Positions 15,355 through 22,480 of a stretch of DNA of 36,154 nt are shown one piece after another (position 1 is the first letter of the stretch; each line of letters starts with the position of its first letter). A model generated the notes under the pieces. It searched no databases and was not told where the DNA came from. It worked only from the letters and a program-made list of their open reading frames with translations. Origin of the DNA: Clostridiales bacterium (lineage in GTDB: Bacteria; Bacillota; Clostridia; Peptostreptococcales; Acidaminobacteraceae). The position numbers and the translations under genes were made by a program. The stretch covers positions 1 through 36,154 of the forward strand of contig JASUSA010000036.1 in NCBI GenBank assembly GCA_030446305.1, written 5' to 3'.

Positions 15355-16594
15355 GACCGTGTCTTTCATATTTTTCGAGACCGATGGCAACGCGTTCTCC
15401 TGAAAGCAGTCCACCAATCCCAATAATCTTATGCGCTTTCTGCGCTTCTGTTTCGACGGCGCCTTCTTTGGCTTTATCGTATTGTGTGGGCTGTGTGTAG
15501 GTGGTAATAACGCCCTCATAATTTCGAAGGATAACTTTTTCAGGTGACTGTGAAATCAGATACTGCGGCATTACAGGGATTTTACCGCCGCCTCCCGGCG
15601 CATCGACGACAAATGTTGGTACACAGTAACCGGATGTATGCCCTCTGAGCCCTTCAATAATTTCGATCCCGGCTGAAACTGGCGTTCTAAAGTGCTCAAT
15701 GCCGTTTGAAAGGTCACATTGGTAAATGTAGTAAGGTCTCACGCGGATTTTGACCAGTTCATGCACCAGATCGCGCATGATGTGAACACTGTCATTTACA
15801 CCTTTCAGCAATACGGACTGGTTGCCCAGCGGAATACCCGCATCGGCGAGGCGCTCACACGCCGCTTTTGATTCCGGTGTAATTTCTTTGGCATGGTTAA
15901 AATGTGTATTCAGCCAAATTGGATGGTATTTTTTCAGCATTGCCACAAGTTCCGGTGTAATACGCTGTGGACATACGACCGGTGTTCTCGAACCAATGCG
16001 TATAATTTCAACATGCGGAATTTTTCGCAGTTCAGAAATAATGTATTCCAGAAGGCCGTCAGATACTAAAAGCGCATCGCCGCCTGACAATAGGACATCT
16101 CTTACAGCAGGCGTATTGCGAATGTAGTCAATGGCACGGTCAATGCGATCCCTAGGCACACCGCCGTCATGATGACCGGCAAATCTTCGCCGCGTACAGT
16201 GTCGACAGTACATGGAACACATATCTGTGATTAAAAACAACACGCGGTCGGGATAGCGATGCGTTAGTCCCGGTACGGGCGAATCAGCATCCTCATGCAG
16301 TGGATCATCCATATCCGCCGTGCTAAAATGTGTTTCGTAAATTGTGGGCACTGCCTGCTTTCGAATGGGACAGTGCGAATCCTTTTCGTCCATTAGCATC
16401 GCATAATAAGGCGTAATGCCCATGCGTAAAATTTCAAGTGATTTTTGGATGCCCTCTTCCTCGTCAGGCGTCAGAGATATGATTTCTTTAAGCTCTTCCA
16501 GCTTTGTAATGCGGTTGCGTACCTGCCATTCCCATGACTGCCATTCCGCTTCCGTAATATTTTCCCAACGCTTGACCGTTTTGTAACTTCTCAT
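15341..16594 (-). CDS. kamA: L-lysine 2,3-aminomutase
   Basis: A 417-residue radical SAM enzyme that converts L-lysine to L-beta-lysine with PLP and a [4Fe-4S] cluster. The cluster motif is CSMYCRHC (Cys126, Cys130, Cys133). The PLP lysine is Lys338 in [10 protein letters not shown]. Substrate-binding aspartates are Asp294 (YQCDLSNG) and Asp331 (VVDAPGG). All are one residue off the well-studied Clostridium subterminale SB4 enzyme (C125/129/132, D293, D330, K337), so it is the catabolic type, not EpmB. GGAAG lies before the start at 16594. An 85-bp gap separates it from kdd upstream, and it overlaps kamB downstream. This is the entry step of the lysine fermentation route. Confidence 0.97.
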   Translation of the reverse strand: MRSYKTVKRWENITEAEWQSWEWQVRNRITKLEELKEIISLTPDEEEGIQKSLEILRMGITPYYAMLMDEKDSHCPIRKQAVPTIYETHFSTADMDDPLHEDADSPVPGLTHRYPDRVLFLITDMCSMYCRHCTRRRFAGHHDGGVPRDRIDRAIDYIRNTPAVRDVLLSGGDALLVSDGLLEYIISELRKIPHVEIIRIGSRTPVVCPQRITPELVAMLKKYHPIWLNTHFNHAKEITPESKAACERLADAGIPLGNQSVLLKGVNDSVHIMRDLVHELVKIRVRPYYIYQCDLSNGIEHFRTPVSAGIEIIEGLRGHTSGYCVPTFVVDAPGGGGKIPVMPQYLISQSPEKVILRNYEGVITTYTQPTQYDKAKEGAVETEAQKAHKIIGIGGLLSGERVAIGLEKYERHGHDDE

Positions 16595-16679
16595 AACCCC
16601 AGCTTCCTTTCTGAATACCCGTCTCGTCTATTTGTATACGTGCGCTTAATCCATTAACACTTTGTGCATTCATTCGCCA

Positions 16680-17720
16680 CTATGCGTAGAGTTTTTCATA
16701 AATTTTTCGAAGTGCTTCGCTCTCGCGCATTATTTCCAGTGTCAGTGCAGCGTGTCCTTTGGTGTAACCATTGCCGATAATCATATTGATATCTTTGCCG
16801 ACCCCTTCTGCACCAAGCGCCGCTTTTGTAAAATTCGTCGCCATGCTGAAAAAATAAACGGTTCCTTCGTCTTTCGTTGCGAGGATAGAAGCCATTTCCG
16901 TATTTTGCACATTGACACAGTTGATCGTCAAATCACAGAATTTGCCGTCTGTCACCGAATCAATGGCCTTTAAAACACTGACGGCATCGGTTGCATCGGC
17001 AACGATATAGTGATCTGCCAGATGATTTGCCATCACGGTTTCCCGCATGGCGTCATCATTTTGGAGACAGATGACACAGCCGCTTTCTCCGGCACATTTT
17101 TTTGCTTCATAAAGACACAGCATCCCCGATTTACCGCCGCCGCCAATAACGAGCACCGTATCGCCCGACTTTACGAGTTTTGCCGTCTGTGCAGGCGCAC
17201 CGGCGACGTCCAAAACAGACAGTGCCAGTTTCTCAGGAATATCTGCCGGCAATTTTGCATAGAGACCACTTTCAAATAAAATCGCCTTGCCTTTTATATC
17301 CACTTGATCCGTATCCATTCGCACGTTTGTGATGGATTCAATGACGAGCGGCGTCAGTGACAGGGATACCAGCGTTGCAATTTTATCGCCGACCTTTAAA
17401 GGCGTTTTGCCAATCAGCGCATCGCCGATGGCTTCAACGGTGCCGATCAGCATGCCGCCTGACCCCGTAACTGGGTTTTTATGCTTGCCCTGCTCATTGA
17501 CAATTGCCATCATAATGGCCTTAATTTGTTCGACATCACCCTTTGCCTGCTGTTTAATCTGCGTAAATGAGGCAGAATCTATATTGAGCGTTTGAACGTC
17601 GATACGAATCTCGTTGTCAAAAAGCGCCATGTCATTAGAGATGACTTCTGCCGGCTGTGGCAGGACGCCTTTGGGTTTAATGACTCTGTGTGTACCATAT
17701 TGACAGCCTTTTGGTTGCAT
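16680..17720 (-). CDS. kdd: L-erythro-3,5-diaminohexanoate dehydrogenase
   Basis: 346 residues, matching the family length. The ATG at 17720 (MQPKGCQYGTHRVI) is selected by GGGAGGG just upstream; a longer frame to 17795 crosses the promoter. A dinucleotide fold is seen at VLVIGGGGKSGMLCLYEAKK (about residues 178-197), and a GSGGMLIGTVEAIG segment near 88-101. The enzyme oxidises 3,5-diaminohexanoate to 5-amino-3-oxohexanoate, the product used next by Kce. It is the first gene after the -24/-12 promoter. Usually kce and kal flank it, but neither is in this window. I am confident from sequence character and the kam neighbours. Confidence 0.93.
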   Translation of the reverse strand: MQPKGCQYGTHRVIKPKGVLPQPAEVISNDMALFDNEIRIDVQTLNIDSASFTQIKQQAKGDVEQIKAIMMAIVNEQGKHKNPVTGSGGMLIGTVEAIGDALIGKTPLKVGDKIATLVSLSLTPLVIESITNVRMDTDQVDIKGKAILFESGLYAKLPADIPEKLALSVLDVAGAPAQTAKLVKSGDTVLVIGGGGKSGMLCLYEAKKCAGESGCVICLQNDDAMRETVMANHLADHYIVADATDAVSVLKAIDSVTDGKFCDLTINCVNVQNTEMASILATKDEGTVYFFSMATNFTKAALGAEGVGKDINMIIGNGYTKGHAALTLEIMRESEALRKIYEKLYA

Positions 17721-17757
17721 AGTTCCCTCCCGTAAAAATGATTTCCATACTGTATAC

Positions 17758-17775
17758 ATGCAAATATGATGCCAA
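17758..17775 (-). promoter_or_regulatory. Sigma54 (-24/-12) promoter of the kdd-kam operon
   Basis: Minus strand TTGGCAT (17775-17769), five bases, then TTGCAT (17763-17758). The invariant GG and GC are exactly 10 bp apart, fitting the TGGCAC-N5-TTGCW consensus at all but one base. Predicted start near 17748, 28 nt before kdd. A sigma54 activator gene lies just upstream at 18000-19415, making this assignment strong. Confidence 0.82.
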
Positions 17776-17794
17776 ACATTCAAACACATTGTCA

Positions 17795-17810
17795 TTTTAA
17801 GTGCTTAAAA
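17795..17810. promoter_or_regulatory. Possible activator-binding palindrome upstream of kdd
   Basis: TTTTAAG-TG-CTTAAAA is an inverted repeat with 7-bp arms, about 40 bp upstream of the -12 element. A related CACTTTAA lies at 17833-17840. Either may be an enhancer site for the activator at 18000-19415. The palindrome is seen; the role is inferred, and it is closer to the promoter than most enhancers. Confidence 0.4.
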
Positions 17811-17910
17811 ATTCTAATCTGAGTAATTGCAACACTTTAAAGATAATTATTTCAAAATCACCACAATTTTATTCCCACATTTACGACACTCAAATTAAAG
17901 AGCACAATAA

Positions 17911-17936
17911 AAAATCGCCCAAAATTGGGCGATTTT
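17911..17936. terminator. Bidirectional terminator between kdd and the sigma54 activator
   Basis: An 11-bp stem AAAATCGCCCA/TGGGCGATTTT (17911-17921, 17926-17936) with a 4-nt loop. A-run on the left and T-run on the right make it usable in both directions. In practice it ends the activator gene (stop at 18000), insulating the kam operon. Confidence 0.8.
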
Positions 17937-17951
17937 TTATGCCTTGATAAA

Positions 17952-17991
17952 CGCTTTAATTTATTGACACTTTAATTTAAAAACACTTTAA
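17952..17991. repeat. 16-bp tandem repeat, three copies
   Basis: CRCTTTAA recurs at 17952, 17968 and 17984 with period 16 (units such as CACTTTAATTTAAAAA). It lies immediately after the stop codon of the sigma54 activator. Either a slippage repeat or, given the CACTTTAA near the kdd promoter, a cluster of binding sites. Confidence 0.55.
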
Positions 17992-17999
17992 TCGGATTA

Positions 18000-19415
18000 T
18001 TATACGATACCGTACTTTTTCATCTTGTACTGCAGTGTCTGCCGCGGCATTTTTAGTTTCTGTGCCGCCTGTGTCGTATTGCGGCCCGTCACGCTCAGGG
18101 CACTTTCAATCATTGCCGCTTCCAGCGCTTCAACTGCTTCCTGCATCGATTGATCCTCATGCAGCAGCGTATTTAAACAGCGATTTTCCACATGAAGGAT
18201 ATCATGCGGCAAATCCGCAGCTTCAATCATTTGTCCATTGCCAATCAACATGGCACTTTCGAGAACGTGTTCAAGTTCCCTGACGTTGCCATCCCATGTA
18301 TACTGTTCGAAAATCGTCTTTACTTCTGGTGAAATGCCGGCATAGTGTTTTAAATGCTTCGTGTTGTATCTTTCGATAAAGTAATCCGTAAGCATTGAAA
18401 GATCTTCACGCCGATCAGCTAATCGCGGAATCCAAAAGAGAATGGTATTTAATCGGTAATAGAGATCACGGCGAAGGGTACCCTGTTCAATGGCTTTATT
18501 GGGTTCAATATTGGTTGCGGCCAATATGCGCACGTCAACTTGCCGCTCGCGCGTATCACCAATACGCCTAATCTTTGATTCTTGAAGCGCTCTCAAAAGC
18601 TTTGCCTGCAGCTCCAACGGCATCGAGTTAATTTCATCGAGAAAAAGTGTACCGCCATCTGCCAGTTCAAAGAGCCCGGGTCGGTCGATGGCACCTGTAA
18701 ACCCCCCCTTTACAGTACCAAACAATATGCCCTCCAGCAGTGATCCCGGCAGCGCCGCGCAGTTCTGGGCAATAAAAGCTTCTGACGTTCGCTTGCTGCT
18801 CCTGTGAATCGCCTGAGCCAGCATTTCTTTTCCCGTACCCGTTTCACCGTAGATGAGAATGGGCATATCGGTGAGTGCCGCCTTCATTGCAATGGTCTTA
18901 ATGCGGTTAAATGCCGCATTGTGCGTGATAATGTCTTCAAAGCTATACAGGTTTTCCTTTTCAGTCGCCTCATGTTTTTTTGGTGACGATACTTTCTGAC
19001 GAAGCGCCATATACTGATCGGTCAAGACCTTGTAAGCGGTAATGTCGTTGGAGATTTCCACCGCACCATATGTTTGACCTGACTGCTGCAGCGGCAGCGT
19101 TGTGTTAACCGTGGTAACGGTTTTGCCGCGATAGGTTCTATAAGTTTGCTCCCGATTGTAAATCGGTTTCTGTTTGCTGAGCACTTCAATCAATGTACTC
19201 TCGTCATATGCAAGTGAAGGATAGATTTCTGTAATGTGTTTACCAACTGATTCTAAGATGTTGATATCATCCAACATGGCTGCTTTTTGATTACAGAAAA
19301 CCAAGCGCCCTTCTGCATCTATGATTTGAATACCTTCAGAAAGGTGCTCAAACATCATGCACATTTGTTCATCTGTCATAAAGAATTGGGATTTATGTCT
19401 GTTCTTCGATATCAT
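18000..19415 (-). CDS. Sigma54-dependent transcriptional activator (PAS - AAA+ - Fis)
   Basis: 471 residues. A PAS sensor domain (about 15-125; LSEGIQIIDAEGRLVFCNQKA) is followed by a sigma54 AAA+ domain (160-395). Walker A is GETGTGKE (190-197), the sigma54 contact loop is GGFTGA (237-242, where most members have GAFTGA), Walker B is LFLDEI (257-262), and an arginine-finger region follows. The C-terminal Fis-type helix-turn-helix is NTTQAAQKLKMPRQTLQYKM (about 445-464). This is the RocR/PrdR type of activator that often controls amino-acid catabolism in Clostridia. It sits directly upstream of the kdd-kam operon, on the same strand, and that operon has a -24/-12 promoter, so it is the likely activator. 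The PAS ligand may be lysine or an intermediate (inference). A GAGG site precedes the chosen ATG. Confidence 0.9.
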   Translation of the reverse strand: MISKNRHKSQFFMTDEQMCMMFEHLSEGIQIIDAEGRLVFCNQKAAMLDDINILESVGKHITEIYPSLAYDESTLIEVLSKQKPIYNREQTYRTYRGKTVTTVNTTLPLQQSGQTYGAVEISNDITAYKVLTDQYMALRQKVSSPKKHEATEKENLYSFEDIITHNAAFNRIKTIAMKAALTDMPILIYGETGTGKEMLAQAIHRSSKRTSEAFIAQNCAALPGSLLEGILFGTVKGGFTGAIDRPGLFELADGGTLFLDEINSMPLELQAKLLRALQESKIRRIGDTRERQVDVRILAATNIEPNKAIEQGTLRRDLYYRLNTILFWIPRLADRREDLSMLTDYFIERYNTKHLKHYAGISPEVKTIFEQYTWDGNVRELEHVLESAMLIGNGQMIEAADLPHDILHVENRCLNTLLHEDQSMQEAVEALEAAMIESALSVTGRNTTQAAQKLKMPRQTLQYKMKKYGIV

Positions 19416-19526
19416 TTCAACCTCATCTTAACGTTTAAACCGATTGCCTAACACTTGCTTTATTGACATTTTTTGCAGCTTCATTTTCATGACGTTTGCC
19501 AAATGGTTTATTGGTTTATTTGATTT

Positions 19527-19571
19527 AAAAAAACGCCAAATTCCCGGCATAACTGCCGAATTTTGGGCGTT
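19527..19571 (-). terminator. Intrinsic terminator overlapping the GGDEF-gene stop codon
   Basis: On the minus strand AACGCC (19571-19566) pairs with GGCGTT (19537-19532), with an inner GGCA/TGCC helix, followed by a T-run to about 19527. The stem begins inside the TAA stop codon (19572-19570). Confidence 0.75.
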
Positions 19572-20265
19572 AGATAATACTGCCTTTTCCAAAGGCTTTA
19601 CTCTGTGCTAATTTTTCATATGCGAGCTCAATCACTTTATCTTCTTCGCTGGTTTTAAAGAGGCCGAGCACGGCAAATCGACAGCTGACACGGCCTACTT
19701 GGGCGAAATTCATCTGGTTTAGTATGCGCTGTAGCTTTTCAGCAAGCAAATAAGCCGTCTGTTTTGGCTTATTGGGCAGGATAATGGCAAAGGTATCGCC
19801 TTTAATCCTCGCCAGCTGGTCGTCTTCACCAATGTTAGCCTGTGTCATCCGAATAATCTCAATAAGCAGCTGATCGCCGACATGATAACCGTAATAGGTG
19901 TTAATCGTCCCCAGCCTGTCGACATCGAAAAAGATAACGCTCGAACTTTGATCATAATACTGGATGCGTTCGATTTCAAGCGCTAAAACATTCTTGAGCT
20001 TGTCTTCATTATTGATGGATATCAACGTGCCATTAATCATCTTTTCTTTTTCAAGAAGTGCCGTGACTTCCTGTTTTGTGTTTTTAACCCGTCTGTCATA
20101 GATTTCGAGGCCAAAAATACAGAGCATCAGCGTATAGGAAAAAATGACGACGAATGTCTTAATGGGATTTAATTCACCAAAAGACATGATAAACATCGTG
20201 GGCAATACGGTTAAAACCAAGCTCAAAATCATGAGCATGAATATCATTTGCTTTCGATCTGTCAT
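19570..20265 (-). CDS. Membrane protein with degenerate GGDEF domain
   Basis: 231 residues from the ATG at 20265, chosen because GGAG lies 6 nt upstream. An ATG four codons earlier lacks a site. Two membrane helices (about 6-28 and 36-54) precede a GGDEF-type domain (100-225). The metal-binding part is kept (FFDVDRLGTINTYYGYHVGDQLL, Asp114 and Asp116). The signature loop is KGDTF (155-159) instead of GG(D/E)EF, so Gly1 and the catalytic Glu are lost. Diguanylate cyclase activity is therefore unlikely. It may bind GTP or c-di-GMP, or be a phosphodiesterase-like relic such as the GdpP GGDEF domain. It is last in the ispE-gntR-DUF1934 group. Confidence 0.75.
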   Translation of the reverse strand: MTDRKQMIFMLMILSLVLTVLPTMFIMSFGELNPIKTFVVIFSYTLMLCIFGLEIYDRRVKNTKQEVTALLEKEKMINGTLISINNEDKLKNVLALEIERIQYYDQSSSVIFFDVDRLGTINTYYGYHVGDQLLIEIIRMTQANIGEDDQLARIKGDTFAIILPNKPKQTAYLLAEKLQRILNQMNFAQVGRVSCRFAVLGLFKTSEEDKVIELAYEKLAQSKAFGKGSII

Positions 20266-20293
20266 CTCTCTCTCCATCTTTTATCAAGACTGT

Positions 20294-20725
20294 TTATTTG
20301 AGTTCGCGTATTTCAATTGTAATGTCCGAAGTCTCTTCATTGCCCTCCATGTGCAGTGTATAGGCGATGGCAATTTGAAGCGTATCTGTATCGGACCACA
20401 TGACGCGCCTACCCACGACCTGCATGAGAAATTCGCCATACTGCGTTCTGTATAGTGTTTCATAAGGCTTATTTTCAGCAATGACAAAGAGGCTGTTAAC
20501 GGTGCCGTAGCGGCGGATATGAACAGTGTCGCCATCGTGCTTTAAAAGCGTTTTGGAACCTTCCATACCGCTAATTTCGCTTTCTTCGTAGCGCAGGTAA
20601 CCTTTGCCGTCTTTCACCTGATACTGTGCCTGTGTCGACAGCACCATTTCATCCCGGTCGCCGGCAGAAGAAACAATCGTCGACCTGATCTCAACCATGC
20701 ATCGTTTGTCTATTCTGTTATCCAT
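20294..20725 (-). CDS. DUF1934 (YwiB-like) protein
   Basis: 143 residues if begun at the ATG at 20725, or 134 from MVEIRST at codon 10 (about 20698). No clear ribosome binding site decides. The first choice overlaps the preceding GntR gene by 16 bp, suggesting coupling. The chain is almost all beta strand (DGKGYLRYEESEISGMEGSKTLLKHDGDTVHIRRYG and so on), the calycin-like barrel of the family. Family function is unknown; members often sit near tRNA-synthetase or isoprenoid genes in Firmicutes. The C-terminus GNEETSDITIEIRELK matches the family end. Confidence 0.78.
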   Translation of the reverse strand: MDNRIDKRCMVEIRSTIVSSAGDRDEMVLSTQAQYQVKDGKGYLRYEESEISGMEGSKTLLKHDGDTVHIRRYGTVNSLFVIAENKPYETLYRTQYGEFLMQVVGRRVMWSDTDTLQIAIAYTLHMEGNEETSDITIEIRELK

Positions 20726-21375
20726 CGGTTAACCAGCGCTCTAATGTTCTCAACATGGTCTTCTGCTTCTTTGCGCGCCATTTTGGGATCATTCAGCAAA
20801 AGCGCTTCAAAGATGCGGCTGTGAGACATTTGAATCTCGTGAAAGTTATTGAATTCATTAAAATAAACCAGTCTAAAGCGCTGAAACTGATCGTGAAGAT
20901 CAAAGATGATATTAATAAGGCGCTGATTCTTGCTTGCATAAAAAATCAGGGAGTGAAACTCGTTGTCGCAGTCAATCATGCGCTTTTTGTCCATATTGAT
21001 CATACCGTCGTTAAAGTCTTCAATAACACGGCCCAATTTCTCGCGCTCCGTATCGTTCATACGCTCTGCAGCAAGCGCTGCGGCAAATCCCTCAAGCTCT
21101 TTTCTGATTTCGAGCACTTCGAGAATATCTTTTTTCGTAAGGTCTGCGACATAAGCGCCCTTCCTCGGAATCATAATGACAAAATTCTCTTTTTCAAGTT
21201 TGCGGATCGCTTCTCTGACAGGTGTTCTGCTAACGCCGAGCTGATCGGCAATCGTTACTTCCATTAGGCGCTCGCCCGGTTTGAGTTCGCCGCTCAGAAT
21301 AGCATTTCTAAGGTATTCAAATACAACCTCGCCGAGTGGCTTGTAATTCCTGATTTCCAATTTGTTAAAATTCAC
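20710..21375 (-). CDS. GntR-family regulator with FCD domain
   Basis: 221 residues. The N-terminal winged helix (about 10-75) contains LKPGERLMEVTIADQLGVSRTPVREAIRKLE, the GntR signature. The C-terminal FCD all-helical ligand domain (80-215) carries the metal-ligand pattern: an Asp in DNEFHSLI, a His in the same motif, and later His residues (SHSRIFEALL, EDHVENI). FCD regulators bind organic acids or metals. It overlaps ispE by 11 bp and the DUF1934 gene by 16 bp, so all three are one transcript. A target cannot be inferred; housekeeping isoprenoid regulation is possible but unproven. Confidence 0.87.
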   Translation of the reverse strand: MNFNKLEIRNYKPLGEVVFEYLRNAILSGELKPGERLMEVTIADQLGVSRTPVREAIRKLEKENFVIMIPRKGAYVADLTKKDILEVLEIRKELEGFAAALAAERMNDTEREKLGRVIEDFNDGMINMDKKRMIDCDNEFHSLIFYASKNQRLINIIFDLHDQFQRFRLVYFNEFNNFHEIQMSHSRIFEALLLNDPKMARKEAEDHVENIRALVNRWITE

Positions 21376-22267
21376 CTTTCAATTCTCCTTTATGTGGTAT
21401 TTCGCCATTATACGTCGTTACGATATAACTTTGATGATAAAATCGTTTCATTTTTTTATGGGCTAGCTTTGCACGGTTTAAGTCTTTGAAAAAGCCAAAT
21501 ACCGTCGGTCCGCTGCCGCTCATCAGCACCCCTTCGGCGCCAAAGCTCACAAGCTGTTTTTTTATCGCCGCCACCTCTGGGTAGCGCTTTATTGTAACGG
21601 TTTCAAGAACATTGCAGAGTTCTGAAACCACTGTCACCCGCTGATTATCGCGAAGTGCCGCCACCATCGCCTGCGTATTCGGTCTCGTTTCAATTGCCGA
21701 TAAATCCAAATTGCCGTAGACCTCTTTTGTGGAAACGCCGAAATTGGGTTTCACCAGCAGGAGCCATGCATAATCCAGCCCTTTAATGGGTTCCAGTATT
21801 TCGCCAAGCCCCCGTGCAATGGCACAGCCACCTCGAATACAGAAAGGTACATCTGCGCCAATTTTAAGGCCAATCGTTTCCAGTGATGCCGTTTCAGCCG
21901 GTAGTGCCATAAGCTTCGCAATCCCCGTTATCACCGCTGCCGCATCTGTGCTGCCGCCTGCTAAACCGGCAGCGACGGGTATATGCTTTTCAATATGAAT
22001 GTTAAAACCCGATTGAATCCCATAGGCTTCACGCATGAGCATTGCCGCTCGATATGCCAGATTGGTCGAATCTGTCGGCAGGTGCGATACGGTATTCGTC
22101 AAGTGTATCTGCGAGTCCTCATCCCTTAGTGAAATGGTAACCACATCGTGCAGGCTGATTTGCTGCATGATCATCTCTACGTCGTGATAGCCGTCAGGCC
22201 GCTTGCCGATGACATCCAGTGTCAGATTGATTTTCGCATGTGCCTTCACGGTCACCGCTTCTGTCAT
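21365..22267 (-). CDS. ispE: 4-diphosphocytidyl-2-C-methyl-D-erythritol kinase
   Basis: 300 residues. A GHMP kinase of the MEP isoprenoid pathway; it phosphorylates CDP-methylerythritol with ATP. The N-terminus VKAHAKINLTLDVIGKRPDGYHDVEM is the IspE signature (substrate binding, K12 and the DGYH stretch). The GHMP ATP loop is PVAAGLAGGSTDAAAV (about 93-108). MSGSGPTVFGFF (about 251-262) is the third motif. Length matches the family. GAGGGG precedes the ATG at 22267. Its 3' end runs into the GntR gene, giving an ispE-gntR-DUF1934-GGDEF series. Confidence 0.97.
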   Translation of the reverse strand: MTEAVTVKAHAKINLTLDVIGKRPDGYHDVEMIMQQISLHDVVTISLRDEDSQIHLTNTVSHLPTDSTNLAYRAAMLMREAYGIQSGFNIHIEKHIPVAAGLAGGSTDAAAVITGIAKLMALPAETASLETIGLKIGADVPFCIRGGCAIARGLGEILEPIKGLDYAWLLLVKPNFGVSTKEVYGNLDLSAIETRPNTQAMVAALRDNQRVTVVSELCNVLETVTIKRYPEVAAIKKQLVSFGAEGVLMSGSGPTVFGFFKDLNRAKLAHKKMKRFYHQSYIVTTYNGEIPHKGELKGEF

Positions 22268-22413
22268 ATGAACCCCTCTGATTGATTAAGTATATGAATA
22301 CAAAATACATATAAAATACAATTTTATTATAAACTGTTTATTAAACAAATACAAATCGTTTTTGCATATTTTATACGAAATTTAGTTGATTTTACCTATT
22401 GAAATGCCATGCA

Positions 22414-22442
22414 TAGACTTTTTTTCGTGAAAACTCTATAAT
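22414..22442 (+). promoter_or_regulatory. Sigma-A promoter of the capA-like gene
   Basis: Plus-strand TAGACT (22414-22419), 17 bp, TATAAT (22437-22442). Start near 22449, about 32 nt before the ATG. The ispE promoter on the other strand is not clear in the same spacer (22268-22480). Confidence 0.65.
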
Positions 22443-22480
22443 AAAACTATTACAGTATCGTGGATACGGGAGGGCATAAA

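Noticed and set aside
15355-15519. N-terminal extension of KamB
   Set aside because: The extra frame lies entirely inside the kamA coding region and would not be conserved as protein; the usual KamB begins at MTNKQLL.
17721-17795. Longer N-terminus for Kdd
   Set aside because: It would place coding sequence over the -24/-12 promoter and lacks a ribosome binding site; GGGAGGG precedes the ATG at 17720.
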